Shown here one piece after another: positions 1 through 8,501 of a stretch of 64,000 nucleotides of DNA. A model generated the notes under the pieces. It worked only from the letters and a program-made list of their open reading frames with translations, searched no databases and was not told where the DNA came from. How positions within the stretch are numbered: the stretch's first letter is position 1; every line of letters begins with the position of its first letter. The stretch covers positions 186,001 to 250,000 of the forward strand of contig CAVQEG010000002.1 of the NCBI GenBank assembly GCA_963711465.1. The letters are read 5' to 3'. Source of the DNA: CAVQEG01 sp963711465. Its GTDB lineage: Bacteria; Bacteroidota; Ignavibacteria; OLB7. The position numbers were made by a program, and so were the translations under genes.

Positions 1-241
1 TGCGGGGAACGGGAATGCCGACCGATCGCAGTGATCGGGAGAATGAGAGGAAGGCGGTGTTCTCCTCACTGTCGCTGCCATGGACACCGACGACGCCGTT
101 GCCGTCGGCATCGACGAGACGGTAAATGCTCCGGTCGGAACCGTCGGCGCGCAGGGACGTGACGACGGCCGGATCGGACCCGAAGCGCCTGGCATACAGG
201 GAGGAAAGCAGCGGAGCGAATGCGTCCGGTCGTCGGGTCAT
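1..241 (-). CDS. Partial phosphotransferase (APH/choline kinase-like), N-terminal part
   Basis: Reading the minus strand from the ATG at 241 gives an uninterrupted 80-codon frame that runs off the left edge of the window. The peptide starts MTRRPDAFAPLLSS and contains LRADGSDRSIYRLVD, VVGVHGSDSEENTAF and SRSLRSVGIPVPR. This order (glycine/serine-rich nucleotide loop, then EENxAFxxFS, then GxPVP) is typical of the N-lobe of aminoglycoside-phosphotransferase-like kinases found in FCB bacteria, often next to nucleotidyltransferases in sugar-nucleotide loci. An in-frame GTG at 253 is an alternative start. The catalytic loop lies outside the window, so activity and substrate cannot be judged. Confidence 0.7.
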   Translation of the reverse strand, partial: MTRRPDAFAPLLSSLYARRFGSDPAVVTSLRADGSDRSIYRLVDADGNGVVGVHGSDSEENTAFLSFSRSLRSVGIPVPR

Positions 242-509
242 GAAGATGCTCACGCGGCGGCGCCTGTCCTGAGTCGGAGAGGGTTCCGCTCGCTCAGTGG
301 GAGGGCGTGTCGAACACGACCAGGGAAGAATTCAAAGCACCAATATACGGCCCGGTGCACGGCTCGGTTCAACCTCGTTCGGCGTGGTGCGTCAACGCTC
401 GCACGTAACAATGGATGACACCGGCTGCGGGGATACACACGCGCCCGCAGCGGAGTTGCCGATCACGCGGAGCGGCCCCGATCGCTCCGAAACCACACCG
501 AGGCACGCC

Positions 510-1523
510 ATGAGGATTTCGCTGCTCTCTACCACGCTGGGGCTGGCAATCGCCGGAACCGCACCAATTCTTCTCGACGGCTGCGTGACCGTCTACCAGT
601 ATCCTGCACCAGTTGCGACCTCCGGTACTCGCGTCGCATCGGCATCCGACTGCGGATGTCCGCAGACCGCGACGGTTCCTGCGTACTCGGCGGCGCCTGC
701 CTACCCGGCGGTACCGACATACGCCGCGGCGCCGGGCTATCCGGCGACGCCGATGTACACGGCCGCGCCCGGGTACTACCCGCAGCAACCGATGATCATC
801 TACATCGATCCGCAGACGTCGCAGCCGATCGCCGTGTATGCCGCTCCTCCGCCTGCGTCGACGGCGTCGAATCCCATCGGAGGTCAACCGAATTCCACCC
901 CCGCACCGGTCGCCACGACGACGTCGCCCATTGGCGGACGTCCCGCACCGACCGATGTGAGGGATCAGAATCCACGGTTCGGATACCAACCCACAACGGA
1001 GTCGGTGCATGGCGGACCGATTGGCGGGAGCGCTCTCGGAGAACTGCACGCTGCGGATGCAGGTACGCGGGAGAAGCGGAGCGACATCGCCTCGCGCGCG
1101 CCGTCGATCGTCGAGGCGATCACCAATGCGACGCTCGAGATCACCTCGCGCCAGCCGCAGGACGCCGCACAGCACAGCAACACGGCGAATGCTCCGACGG
1201 GTGGCTCGATCTCCGCCGCACCGTCGGGGCACACGATGCCGGTGAATGCCGCAACGGGGCGCACGGCGATTCCAACCGATGCTCGCTCGGAGGCGGCCAC
1301 GTCGCCGAAGAATTCAAAGGACGTGCAGAGTCAGGTGGTGCCAACGAACGACGCGGCTCCCGTACACAGGGTCGATCCGCCGGCGAAGACGCCGAGCGAG
1401 TCCGATGTCTCGACACCGCAGGCGTCGGAGACCGCCCCCGTGCATGCGGTCGATGCACCGGAGGCGGGGACGACCAGTTCGAAGTCCGCACGGAGCGTTC
1501 CAAAATCAGGTGGTGCGAACTGA
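510..1523 (+). CDS. Repeat-rich Pro/Ala lipoprotein of unknown function
   Basis: The frame is open upstream, but the ATG at 510 is the first that gives an export signal: MRISLLSTTLGLAIAGTAP followed by a lipobox-like LLDGC, so the product (337 aa) is probably a lipoprotein. Residues about 50-100 are a tandem low-complexity stretch built on units such as YAAAPGYPATP and YTAAPGYYPQQP. A short motif PIGG recurs at least three times further on (NPIGGQP, SPIGGRP, GPIGGSA). The C-terminal third is Ala/Thr/Ser/Pro-rich and looks disordered. No enzymatic domain is recognisable. It is probably a surface or periplasmic linker-like protein. Function unknown. Confidence 0.65.
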   Translation: MRISLLSTTLGLAIAGTAPILLDGCVTVYQYPAPVATSGTRVASASDCGCPQTATVPAYSAAPAYPAVPTYAAAPGYPATPMYTAAPGYYPQQPMIIYIDPQTSQPIAVYAAPPPASTASNPIGGQPNSTPAPVATTTSPIGGRPAPTDVRDQNPRFGYQPTTESVHGGPIGGSALGELHAADAGTREKRSDIASRAPSIVEAITNATLEITSRQPQDAAQHSNTANAPTGGSISAAPSGHTMPVNAATGRTAIPTDARSEAATSPKNSKDVQSQVVPTNDAAPVHRVDPPAKTPSESDVSTPQASETAPVHAVDAPEAGTTSSKSARSVPKSGGAN

Positions 1524-1581
1524 GCCGACGTGGCCCCTGTCCGACAAGCGTGAAGCAGGCGTGACGGTTGTCGGACGGGGC

Positions 1582-2418
1582 CTACGGCATGATGTCGACG
1601 GCCCATGTAAGACCGGCCGACACCCGCGGCGACGGATCGTTGAGTCCAACGGACAGGAAGGCACCCACGCGCTGTTGATTCTCGAGACGATATGCCGCAC
1701 CGAAGTTCGCGTCGAGTCGCAGCGGATCGACCGATGCGGTGGGAATCGTCGCGGAGAGCGATCCGAAGAACGAGGAGCGCTGGGTGCCGAGGCGCGACAT
1801 TGCGCCACCGGTGAGGACGACGGCGTCGATTGAATTTCCCCCCACCGTGTCGCCCGCCAGATCGCCAAGCATCCATAGCGAGCCATCGGCGAACCACCCC
1901 ACGTCCGATCCGACGTGGGAATACGACGCTCCGACGCCACCATCCCAACTGCCCGTCCCGATTCCTTGCTCGGGATCCATCAGCGGTGGTTTCACCGATC
2001 CGTAGAGATCGACGGACGTTCGCAGATCGACGCTTCGCAATACTTCCCACGATCCGAGTACCGTCGGATCGCCGAGGCCGAAGTTCCATTGCGAATTGGC
2101 AGCGGTCGATCCGGACATCATCCCACCGCCGGATTCACTCGAGCGCATACCGCTGCGTCCGGTACTTCCGGAGCTCATCCTCGTCGTTCCCGACAGCGTC
2201 TGCCACACGGAGTTCTCGTAGACGATCGGGAGCGAAACGGCGAGTCGGGCGCGATCCAGATCGAGCGCGAGTCCCGAGCTCAGCGTCCAGCTGACTGACT
2301 CGTCCTCGACCGAACACGCCGCGGCTTCGGAGAACGTGAGCCGTTGGGCGTGGACCGAGGATGCGCTGAGGAGCAATGCGCAGATCGCCAGGACGATGTG
2401 CATTCGCCGATCACTCAC
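1582..2418 (-). CDS. Outer-membrane beta-barrel protein, transporter-like
   Basis: A 278-aa protein with a clear Sec signal (about 24 residues, ending SSVHAQ) followed by a mature part made of alternating short hydrophobic/aromatic strands and turns, for example SWTLSSGLALDLDRARLAVS, GLGDPTVLGSWEV and VGAFLSVGLNDPSPRVSAGL. This pattern resembles the family of predicted outer-membrane barrels related to MetA-type phenol-degradation porins. A Met/Ser/Gly-rich insertion (MSSGSTGRSGMRSSESGGGM) lies at about residue 80-100 and is probably an extended loop. The gene starts 10 bases after the stop of the Met/Gln-rich periplasmic protein gene, so the two probably form one operon. Substrate unknown; the Met-rich partner and loop make metal handling a possibility only. 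Confidence 0.6.
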   Translation of the reverse strand: MSDRRMHIVLAICALLLSASSVHAQRLTFSEAAACSVEDESVSWTLSSGLALDLDRARLAVSLPIVYENSVWQTLSGTTRMSSGSTGRSGMRSSESGGGMMSGSTAANSQWNFGLGDPTVLGSWEVLRSVDLRTSVDLYGSVKPPLMDPEQGIGTGSWDGGVGASYSHVGSDVGWFADGSLWMLGDLAGDTVGGNSIDAVVLTGGAMSRLGTQRSSFFGSLSATIPTASVDPLRLDANFGAAYRLENQQRVGAFLSVGLNDPSPRVSAGLTWAVDIMP

Positions 2419-2428
2419 GGAGCCACCT

Positions 2429-2923
2429 CTATTGCGCCGACTGCGGCGTTGCCTGTTGTTGCGACTGCTGCTGCATCTGCTGTCTCAGCTGTTCCATCGC
2501 GGAGACGACATCGTCGGCCTGTCCGCACATCTGGTCCAGCCGTTCGTGCAAGCGCTGCATTGACTGCTGCATCTCCGGATTCCCCATCATCTCCTGATTG
2601 GCCATCATCTTCTGAAGATGTTCGGCCGACATCCGCATCTGCTGGGTCATGCTCTGCGTGGAGGTACACAGCTGCTGCATCATCTGGGTGCGCAGTCGGT
2701 CCTGGTTTCCCATCGGCATTCGCATCTGCTCATCAAGCTGGCGCGACATCGTCTGCAGTCGATCGTGGATACGGTCCATCCGCTGCATCATGTCGTGCAT
2801 ACGGTCCATCTGCTGCACGCGATCCATGTCGCCATGGCCGGACGCCGGCTGTGCCTGAAGCGTCGTGGCACCGGCGGCGACGAGAAACAGCATCAGCAGG
2901 GTGAGGATACCTGTGCGTTTCAT
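2429..2923 (-). CDS. Met/Gln-rich periplasmic coiled-coil protein
   Basis: The ATG at 2923 is preceded by a good AGGAGG ribosome site about 8 bases upstream and starts a signal peptide (MKRTGILTLLMLFLVAAGA, ending LQAQ); a longer open frame upstream is ignored. The mature protein of about 140 aa is almost entirely helical heptad-like sequence rich in Met, Gln, Arg and Asp, for example MDRMHDMMQRMDRIHDRLQ and EMMGNPEMQQSMQRL, with only two Cys residues (LCTST and QMCGQ). It ends in a Gln-rich tail. Such Met-rich helical periplasmic proteins can bind soft metals such as copper or act as spacers; here that is inference. First gene of a two-gene operon with the downstream beta-barrel protein. Confidence 0.6.
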   Translation of the reverse strand: MKRTGILTLLMLFLVAAGATTLQAQPASGHGDMDRVQQMDRMHDMMQRMDRIHDRLQTMSRQLDEQMRMPMGNQDRLRTQMMQQLCTSTQSMTQQMRMSAEHLQKMMANQEMMGNPEMQQSMQRLHERLDQMCGQADDVVSAMEQLRQQMQQQSQQQATPQSAQ

Positions 2924-3261
2924 GAGATCATTCCTCCTGATTATTCCAATTCGTCCGGGGGCATCGCCGCTACCGGACGCCGGATATTCATCCGATACCA
3001 ACGTAGGCCATGTCTGGGCCACGGACCATGATCAATGTCACGTCGTCGATTGCGCCGTTCGAACACGATCGGCACGTGAACCGACGCGCGGTCGGGGAGA
3101 TAGCGCGCGCCGCGACAACGTGATCGGGTAACGAATTGCTTCCATGGGGGTATTACGATTCGCAACGCCGCGGCATCATTCCATGTTCAACAGGCCAGGC
3201 CACCGTCCGGGTTCCGGACGTCAGCATGGCGTGAATTCATCACACGATGGAGATACCGACG
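2924..3261. other. Divergent intergenic region
   Basis: These 338 bases separate the minus-strand Met-rich protein from the plus-strand VWA gene. Apart from the AGGAGG ribosome site of the minus-strand gene (about 2931-2937) and a GGAG before the ATG at 3262, I see no RNA gene, clear hairpin or repeat. Promoters for both directions are expected here but I could not pick them out convincingly. Confidence 0.4.
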
Positions 3262-4941
3262 ATGAAATTCCCCTGCATTCGATCATGTGTGTTGATCAGT
3301 GGTGTGCTTGCATCGGCACTTGCGGTAATCGGCTGCGAAGACGGCGGATCGGCGCGTTCAGATCACAGCTATCCGTATGCACGAACGCGGACCTCGATCA
3401 CCCAGACTGAATTGCCTCCTCCTGCACCGCAACAGCCGGGTGCGGAGGACGGTGCCGTCCGAGGCGCTCCGAAGCATGGCCAATTGGATCATCCAATTGG
3501 CGACAGCATCGAATCTCCAGGCGCCGCCGAGCGATACACTGAAATACGCGACAACCCGTTTGTCGCGGCATCGAGCGAGCCCCTGTCCACGTTTTCCATC
3601 GACGTCGATCACGCTTCCTACGCGAACGTGCGTCGATTCGTCAACAATGGATTCCTTCCGCCCGAAAACGCGGTGCGTATCGAAGAGCTGATCAATTACT
3701 TCGACTACGAGTATCCGCAACCGACGGGCGACGACCCGCTTTCGATCACGACCGACGTCGCCGTCTGTCCGTGGAATCCCTCGCATCGCCTCGTGCTCAT
3801 CGGGCTTCAGGGTCGCCAGGAGCAGCCTGCCGCATTGCCTGCGTCGAACCTCGTCTTTCTCATTGACGTCTCTGGTTCCATGAACTCGGCGGACAAGCTG
3901 CCACTGGTGAAGAGATCGCTCCTGAAGCTGGTCGACGCGATGCGCGACTATGATCGGATCGCGATCGTGACGTATGCATCGAGCGCCGGGGTCGCTCTGG
4001 CCTCAACCGAAGGCGTTCGGCGGGATGACATTCGCGACGCAATCAACGGGCTTTCTGCAGGCGGTTCGACGGCTGGGGCAGACGGGATTCAGGCGGCATA
4101 CGACATCGCGGAGGCATCGATGTTCGACGATGGCAACAACCGTGTCATCCTCTGCACGGACGGTGATTTTAACGTCGGACCGTCAACCGATTCCGACCTC
4201 GTTACGCTCATAGAACGCGAACGCGATCGTGGAATATTCCTCAGCGTCGTCGGCGTCGGCACGGACGATCTCAACGACGCAATGATGGAGAAGGTCGCCG
4301 ATCACGGGAACGGCAATTACGCCTACATCGATTCCGATCGCGAGGCCGACAAGGTCTTCGTTCGCGAAATGAGCGGAACGCTCGACGCGATTGCGAAGGA
4401 TGTGAAGCTGCAGGTGGAGTTCAATCCGAAGGAAGTGTGGCAGTACCGATTGATTGGCTACGAGGACCGGATGCTGGCGGCCGAGGACTTCGACGATGAC
4501 CGGAAGGACGCCGGGGAGTTGGGCGGGGGAAATTCGGTGACGGCGCTCTATGAAATCATTCCCGCCGATGCGAGGACCGGACGCAGCAGCGAACCGTCTC
4601 TGGGCGAGCGGATCGTCGACCGCATCTTCCGCCCGGCCTCGTTTTCCAACGACCAGATTCTCGAGATGAAGCTTCGGTATAAGCGACCGAATGCAACGAC
4701 GAGTCGCCTCGTGCGCGGACCGGCGATTGCGACCGATCGGGACATCACAGGAGCGAGTCGGAATCTCCAGTTCGCCGCGGCGGTCGCCGAGTGGGGAATG
4801 CTGTTGCGGCACTCTCCGTACGCGGGGAACGCGAGCTATTCGCAGGTGATTGCCATGGCGTCCCGTTCCCTCGGGGCCGACACGGGCGGCTATCGCCGCG
4901 AATTTCTCGACGTCGCTCAGGCGACAGCGGCACTGCGTTGA
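3262..4941 (+). CDS. VWA-domain lipoprotein (YfbK-like, DUF3520), copy 1
   Basis: The protein (559 aa) starts MKFPCIRSCVLISGVLASAL and has a lipobox AVIGC with the acceptor Cys at residue 25. After a Pro-rich linker comes the N-terminal VWA-associated domain (about 90-190, with NPFVAASSEPLSTFSIDVD and RIEELINYFDYEYPQPTGDD). Then comes the VWA domain (about 195-370) with an intact MIDAS start DVSGSMNS near residue 202, and a C-terminal DUF3520 region ending FLDVAQATAAL. This is the architecture of YfbK-like proteins, envelope-anchored metal-ion-dependent adhesion domains whose ligand is unknown. An ATG 15 bases upstream is in frame, but GGAG just before 3262 favours the shorter start. The next gene is a paralogue with the same core. 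Confidence 0.85.
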   Translation: MKFPCIRSCVLISGVLASALAVIGCEDGGSARSDHSYPYARTRTSITQTELPPPAPQQPGAEDGAVRGAPKHGQLDHPIGDSIESPGAAERYTEIRDNPFVAASSEPLSTFSIDVDHASYANVRRFVNNGFLPPENAVRIEELINYFDYEYPQPTGDDPLSITTDVAVCPWNPSHRLVLIGLQGRQEQPAALPASNLVFLIDVSGSMNSADKLPLVKRSLLKLVDAMRDYDRIAIVTYASSAGVALASTEGVRRDDIRDAINGLSAGGSTAGADGIQAAYDIAEASMFDDGNNRVILCTDGDFNVGPSTDSDLVTLIERERDRGIFLSVVGVGTDDLNDAMMEKVADHGNGNYAYIDSDREADKVFVREMSGTLDAIAKDVKLQVEFNPKEVWQYRLIGYEDRMLAAEDFDDDRKDAGELGGGNSVTALYEIIPADARTGRSSEPSLGERIVDRIFRPASFSNDQILEMKLRYKRPNATTSRLVRGPAIATDRDITGASRNLQFAAAVAEWGMLLRHSPYAGNASYSQVIAMASRSLGADTGGYRREFLDVAQATAALR

Positions 4942-5056
4942 ACCTCACGCGCTGCGGGAGGGGTCGTGGGCCCATCCCGCAGCGCGCCGTCATCGTGTCA
5001 CAGTACACGGCCCGCCTCGTCCTTTCGACGTCGATCACACCAAACGAGGAACACGT

Positions 5057-7012
5057 ATGAACGTTCGAGCGCACACCGCGATCCTCCCCCTGCTGCTGTT
5101 GTCACTGCTGCCCGTGGCCCCCTCCATCGTCGCGGCGCAGTCGACGGGCGTAATCACGGGTACCGTCACGCGGGCCACCGACGGCAAAGCGATCGTCGGA
5201 GCCGTAGTCCGCGTCGACGGCACGACGCACGGGTCGGCATCCACGGCCCCGGCGGGCACCTTCATCATCTCCGCTGTCAACGTCGGCAGGTACACGCTCG
5301 AGGTCGAGTCCATCGGATACCGGAAGCGTTCGGTGTCAGTGAAGGTCATCGCCGGTGACACGGTGCGTGTCGACGTCGCCCTCGCGGCAACGGTGGAGAG
5401 GGGCCGGGAAAGCGTGGTTCGCGGCGGACGGAGTGATGCCGCCGAGGGCTCCGTCAGTGTGAATCCACTCGACCCGGCAGCGCCATCCGGCGCGTCGTAC
5501 AAGAGCAATGCGATGATGGCGCCGCTGACGGCGTATCAACCGCAGACTGTGCACGGCGATGTCGTGACTCCCGATTCGACCGCAATTTCCAGCGAGCAAT
5601 ACAACCCCATCACAGAAAATCCGTTCCTCGTTGCGTCCACCGCTCCACTGTCGACCTTCTCGATCGACGTCGATGCTGCGTCCTATTCAAACGTCCGGCG
5701 ATTCATTACCGATGGCACCCTGCCGCCGACGAATGCGGTGCGCATCGAGGAGCTCGTGAATTACTTCGACTACGCCTACCCGCAACCGACCGGAATGGAT
5801 CCGTTTTCGATTACGACCGACGCTGCGGTCTGTCCGTGGAATCCGGAGCATCGGCTGGTGCTGATCGGCCTGCAGGGACGTGCCGCGCCCGCGCAGGATC
5901 TTCCTGCCAGCAATCTCGTGTTCCTGATCGACGTATCGGGTTCGATGTCGGGACCGAAGAAACTCGGTCTCGTGAAGAAGGCACTGCGGTTATTGGTGAA
6001 TAATCTCGGCGAGCGGGACCGGGTTTCGATCGTTGTATATGCCGGCGCTGCGGGTCTGGTGCTGCCCTCGACGCCAGGTTCCGACCGTGAGGTAATTCGT
6101 GCTGCAATCGACCAGCTGCAGGCGGGCGGTTCAACCGCTGGTGGCGCTGGGATTCAACTGGCATACGAAACTGCGCGCAGGAATTTCATCGACGGCGGGA
6201 ACAACCGCGTGATCCTCTGCACCGACGGGGATTTCAACGTCGGAGTCTCCTCACAGGACGATCTGGTGAAGTTGATCGAGGAGAAGCGGAAGAGCGGTGT
6301 ATTTCTGAGCGTTCTCGGTTTTGGTGGCGGGAATCTGCAGGACGGGAAGATGGAGCAGCTTGCCGACAAGGGAAACGGCCAGTACGCCTACATCGACGGA
6401 GAACACGAGGCGGAGAAGGTGTTCGTACATGAACTCGGCGCAACGCTGCTGACCATTGCGAAGGATGTGAAAATTCAGGTGGAATTCAATCCGGCGGAGG
6501 TGCGTGCATACCGGTTGATCGGATATGAGAATCGTATGCTTGCGACGGAGGATTTCGACGACGACACGAAGGACGCGGGGGAGCTTGGCGCGGGCCACGC
6601 TGTGACGGTATTGTATGAGATAATTCCTGCGTTCGGCGACGCAGGTCCGAACACGGAGGTCCCGGATCTGAGCGACGCCACGGAGCAGAACATTTTCCGT
6701 CCCGCGAGCTTTCGTCCATCGCAGTTACTGGAGGTGAAGCTCCGGTACAAGGAACCGGATGCGGAGCGCAGCCGACTGGTGTATGGGCCGGCGATAGCAA
6801 GTGACCGGGCCGTGAGCGGTGCATCGGAGAATCTGCGGTTCGCCGCGGCGGTCGCGGCGTGGGGAATGGTGTTGCGCGACTCGCGCTACAGCAACCATGT
6901 CGGCTACGACACGATTCTGGACCTCGCGCGATCGGCGATAGGCGGTGACAGATATGGCTACCGCAAGGAATTCATCGATCTGGTGGAGAAGAGTCGCGGA
7001 CTGGCGCGGTAG
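5057..7012 (+). CDS. VWA-domain protein with carboxypeptidase-regulatory-like domain, copy 2
   Basis: The open frame begins far upstream inside the previous gene, but the ATG at 5057 has GAGGA upstream and starts a Sec signal (MNVRAHTAILPLLLLSLLP, ending IVAAQ). Residues about 30-110 form a CarboxypepD_reg-like beta-sandwich (STGVITGTVTRATDGKAIVG, GRYTLEVESIGYRKRSV). The rest repeats the first copy: VWA-associated N-domain with NPFLVASTAPLSTFSIDVD, VWA domain with DVSGSMSG near residue 292, and a C-terminal DUF3520 ending FIDLVEKSRGLAR. It lacks a lipobox, so it is probably periplasmic or exported by another route. The tandem arrangement indicates duplication, with copy 2 gaining or copy 1 losing the extra domain. 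Confidence 0.85.
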   Translation: MNVRAHTAILPLLLLSLLPVAPSIVAAQSTGVITGTVTRATDGKAIVGAVVRVDGTTHGSASTAPAGTFIISAVNVGRYTLEVESIGYRKRSVSVKVIAGDTVRVDVALAATVERGRESVVRGGRSDAAEGSVSVNPLDPAAPSGASYKSNAMMAPLTAYQPQTVHGDVVTPDSTAISSEQYNPITENPFLVASTAPLSTFSIDVDAASYSNVRRFITDGTLPPTNAVRIEELVNYFDYAYPQPTGMDPFSITTDAAVCPWNPEHRLVLIGLQGRAAPAQDLPASNLVFLIDVSGSMSGPKKLGLVKKALRLLVNNLGERDRVSIVVYAGAAGLVLPSTPGSDREVIRAAIDQLQAGGSTAGGAGIQLAYETARRNFIDGGNNRVILCTDGDFNVGVSSQDDLVKLIEEKRKSGVFLSVLGFGGGNLQDGKMEQLADKGNGQYAYIDGEHEAEKVFVHELGATLLTIAKDVKIQVEFNPAEVRAYRLIGYENRMLATEDFDDDTKDAGELGAGHAVTVLYEIIPAFGDAGPNTEVPDLSDATEQNIFRPASFRPSQLLEVKLRYKEPDAERSRLVYGPAIASDRAVSGASENLRFAAAVAAWGMVLRDSRYSNHVGYDTILDLARSAIGGDRYGYRKEFIDLVEKSRGLAR

Positions 7013-7364
7013 AGGATCCGCAGGTCCCGTGCGAGCTCGCGGGAGCGCTGGCCGATGCTGTGAGATCCCGCACCGCTCGCGCCCGTGCTGCGCAGAGCGC
7101 GCGAACCTCCAGGGGCGCTCGGGTGCGGGATGACCTTCCGCCGTTTTGGGGGCAGCGGTCGCTCCCGCGCTTCGCGCGGGAGCGACCGCTCATTGTGCCT
7201 CGGCTTTGCAGCGCTTGACCGCGGGTTCGGTGGGGGGAGGGCGGACTGAGCGGGTCCGAGAGCGAGTGGCCCTCTGAGGGCGTCAGGCGCTGCACCAATG
7301 CGATGAGCATCACCACGCTTGTGTATTTTCGGAGGCCACCATTGGCATCGAATTCACCACCTCT
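7013..7364. other. Intergenic region with inverted repeats
   Basis: No gene is visible between the second VWA gene and the GIY-YIG remnant. The stretch carries the long perfect hairpin described separately at 7154-7190 and a looser inverted pair, ATCCCGCACC at about 7065 and GGTGCGGGAT at about 7123. Together they may act as transcription stop or RNA-stability elements for the VWA genes. Confidence 0.4.
7154..7190. repeat. Perfect 17-bp inverted repeat (stem-loop)
   Basis: Arm one at 7154-7170 reads AGCGGTCGCTCCCGCGC and arm two at 7174-7190 is its exact reverse complement, leaving a 3-base TTC loop. There is no T-run on either side, so it is not a textbook intrinsic terminator. It may still block transcription from both sides or protect mRNA ends, like REP-type elements. 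It lies 142 bases after the second VWA gene. Confidence 0.75.
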
Positions 7365-7647
7365 ATGAAAACCTACTACGACTATATCCTTTCGAATAGG
7401 ACGCGGTCGACGTTGTACGTCGGCGTCACTAACAATCTGATGCGGCGCCTGGCCGAACATAGAAGCGCAAGCGGCTCACTGTTTACCTCGAGGTATAATG
7501 TTCGTGACCTCCTGCACTTTGAGACGTACGCAGATATCAGGGAGGCAATTCGACGGGGAGAAGCAGGTCAAGCGCTGGTCCCGATATCGAGAGATGCGAG
7601 TGATAAACGCGATGAATCCGTACGTCCGGGATCTCAGTACGGATTGG
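7365..7647 (+). pseudogene. GIY-YIG endonuclease-like gene with a one-base frameshift
   Basis: The first frame gives a good UPF0213/YhbQ-like GIY-YIG start: YYDYILSNRTRSTLYVGVTN, NLMRRLAEHRSASG and FTSRYNVRDLLHFETY, ending in YADIREAIRR. There the homology breaks and continues one frame over as EKQVKRWSRYREMRVI and NAMNPYVRDLSTDW, the normal family C-terminus. The switch falls at a GGGG run near 7556-7559: removing one G joins the frames as IRREKQVKRW. So the gene is either disrupted, uses slippage, or carries a sequencing error. The family is about 85-95 aa, matching the repaired length. After repair there is no stop before the following methyltransferase gene, which is in the same frame. 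Confidence 0.75.
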
Positions 7648-7755
7648 AACCGCACCACCAGACCGCCCCCCGCCCCAAGAGCTCTCGCCTCCCCCCTTGC
7701 TCCAGTCCCTCCCGCGCCGTTCCTTTGCGGATCTCTTACACCAACGAACCCCGCC

Positions 7756-8475
7756 ATGTTCACAGCCGATTCGATCAGGTATTACGACGACATCTACAAC
7801 GCCATCGGCAAGGACTACGCGAAGGAGGCCGATACCCTCCGGGTGCTCATCGAGGCCCATCGCCGCTCGACCGGTACCCGCCTGCTCGACGTCGCCTGCG
7901 GCACCGGCGGACACATCCCGTTCCTTCGTCGGCACTACGATGTGCAGGGTCTCGATGTCGAACCCGATATGGTGGCGTACGCGCGCCAACGGCATCCGGA
8001 TACCGAATTCACCGTCGGCGATATGCGCGACTTCGATCTCGGCCAGCAGTTCAACGTGGTCCTCTGCCTGTTCAGTTCCATCGGTTATATGCGCGGCGTC
8101 GATGAACTCCGACAGGCGGTGGCGAACATGGCACGACACCTCGAGCCGGGTGGCGTCCTCATCGTCGAACCCTGGTTGACTCCTGAGGCCTATCGACCCG
8201 GCGGCGTCCACGCGACGTTCGTCGATAAGCCCGATGTGAAGTTGGTGCGGATGAACAGGAGCGAGGTCGTCGATGGGACGTCAGTGATGGATTTCCACTA
8301 TCTGATCGGAACGCCCGACGCGGGTATCGAACACGTCGTCGAGCGCCACGTACTCTCACTGTTTACCCACAACGAGTACATGGCAGCGTTTGCCGACGCC
8401 GGTCTGGAAACCAGCTACGACCCGAAGGGCCTCATCGGACGCGGACTGTATATCGGGATTCGTCCAAACGCGTGA
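7756..8475 (+). CDS. Class I SAM-dependent methyltransferase (TylM1/DesVI-like)
   Basis: A 239-aa protein beginning MFTADSIRYYDDIYNAIGKD. Motif I is LLDVACGTGGHIPF (about residue 42), the acidic end of strand 2 is GLDVEPDMVAYARQ, motif II is FNVVLCLFSSIGYM and motif III follows RHLEPGGVLIVEPW. The N-terminal Tyr-Tyr-Asp/GKDY pattern and overall length fit the N,N-dimethyltransferase group acting on dTDP-amino sugars (TylM1, DesVI), but many FCB genomes carry this fold with unknown substrates. The frame is open upstream through the GIY-YIG C-terminal segment; the ATG at 7756 is chosen because homology begins there. It ends 26 bases before the convergent membrane-protein gene. Confidence 0.8.
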   Translation: MFTADSIRYYDDIYNAIGKDYAKEADTLRVLIEAHRRSTGTRLLDVACGTGGHIPFLRRHYDVQGLDVEPDMVAYARQRHPDTEFTVGDMRDFDLGQQFNVVLCLFSSIGYMRGVDELRQAVANMARHLEPGGVLIVEPWLTPEAYRPGGVHATFVDKPDVKLVRMNRSEVVDGTSVMDFHYLIGTPDAGIEHVVERHVLSLFTHNEYMAAFADAGLETSYDPKGLIGRGLYIGIRPNA

Positions 8476-8501
8476 TCCGTCCTCGGCCGAACGCGCTTCG
8501 G

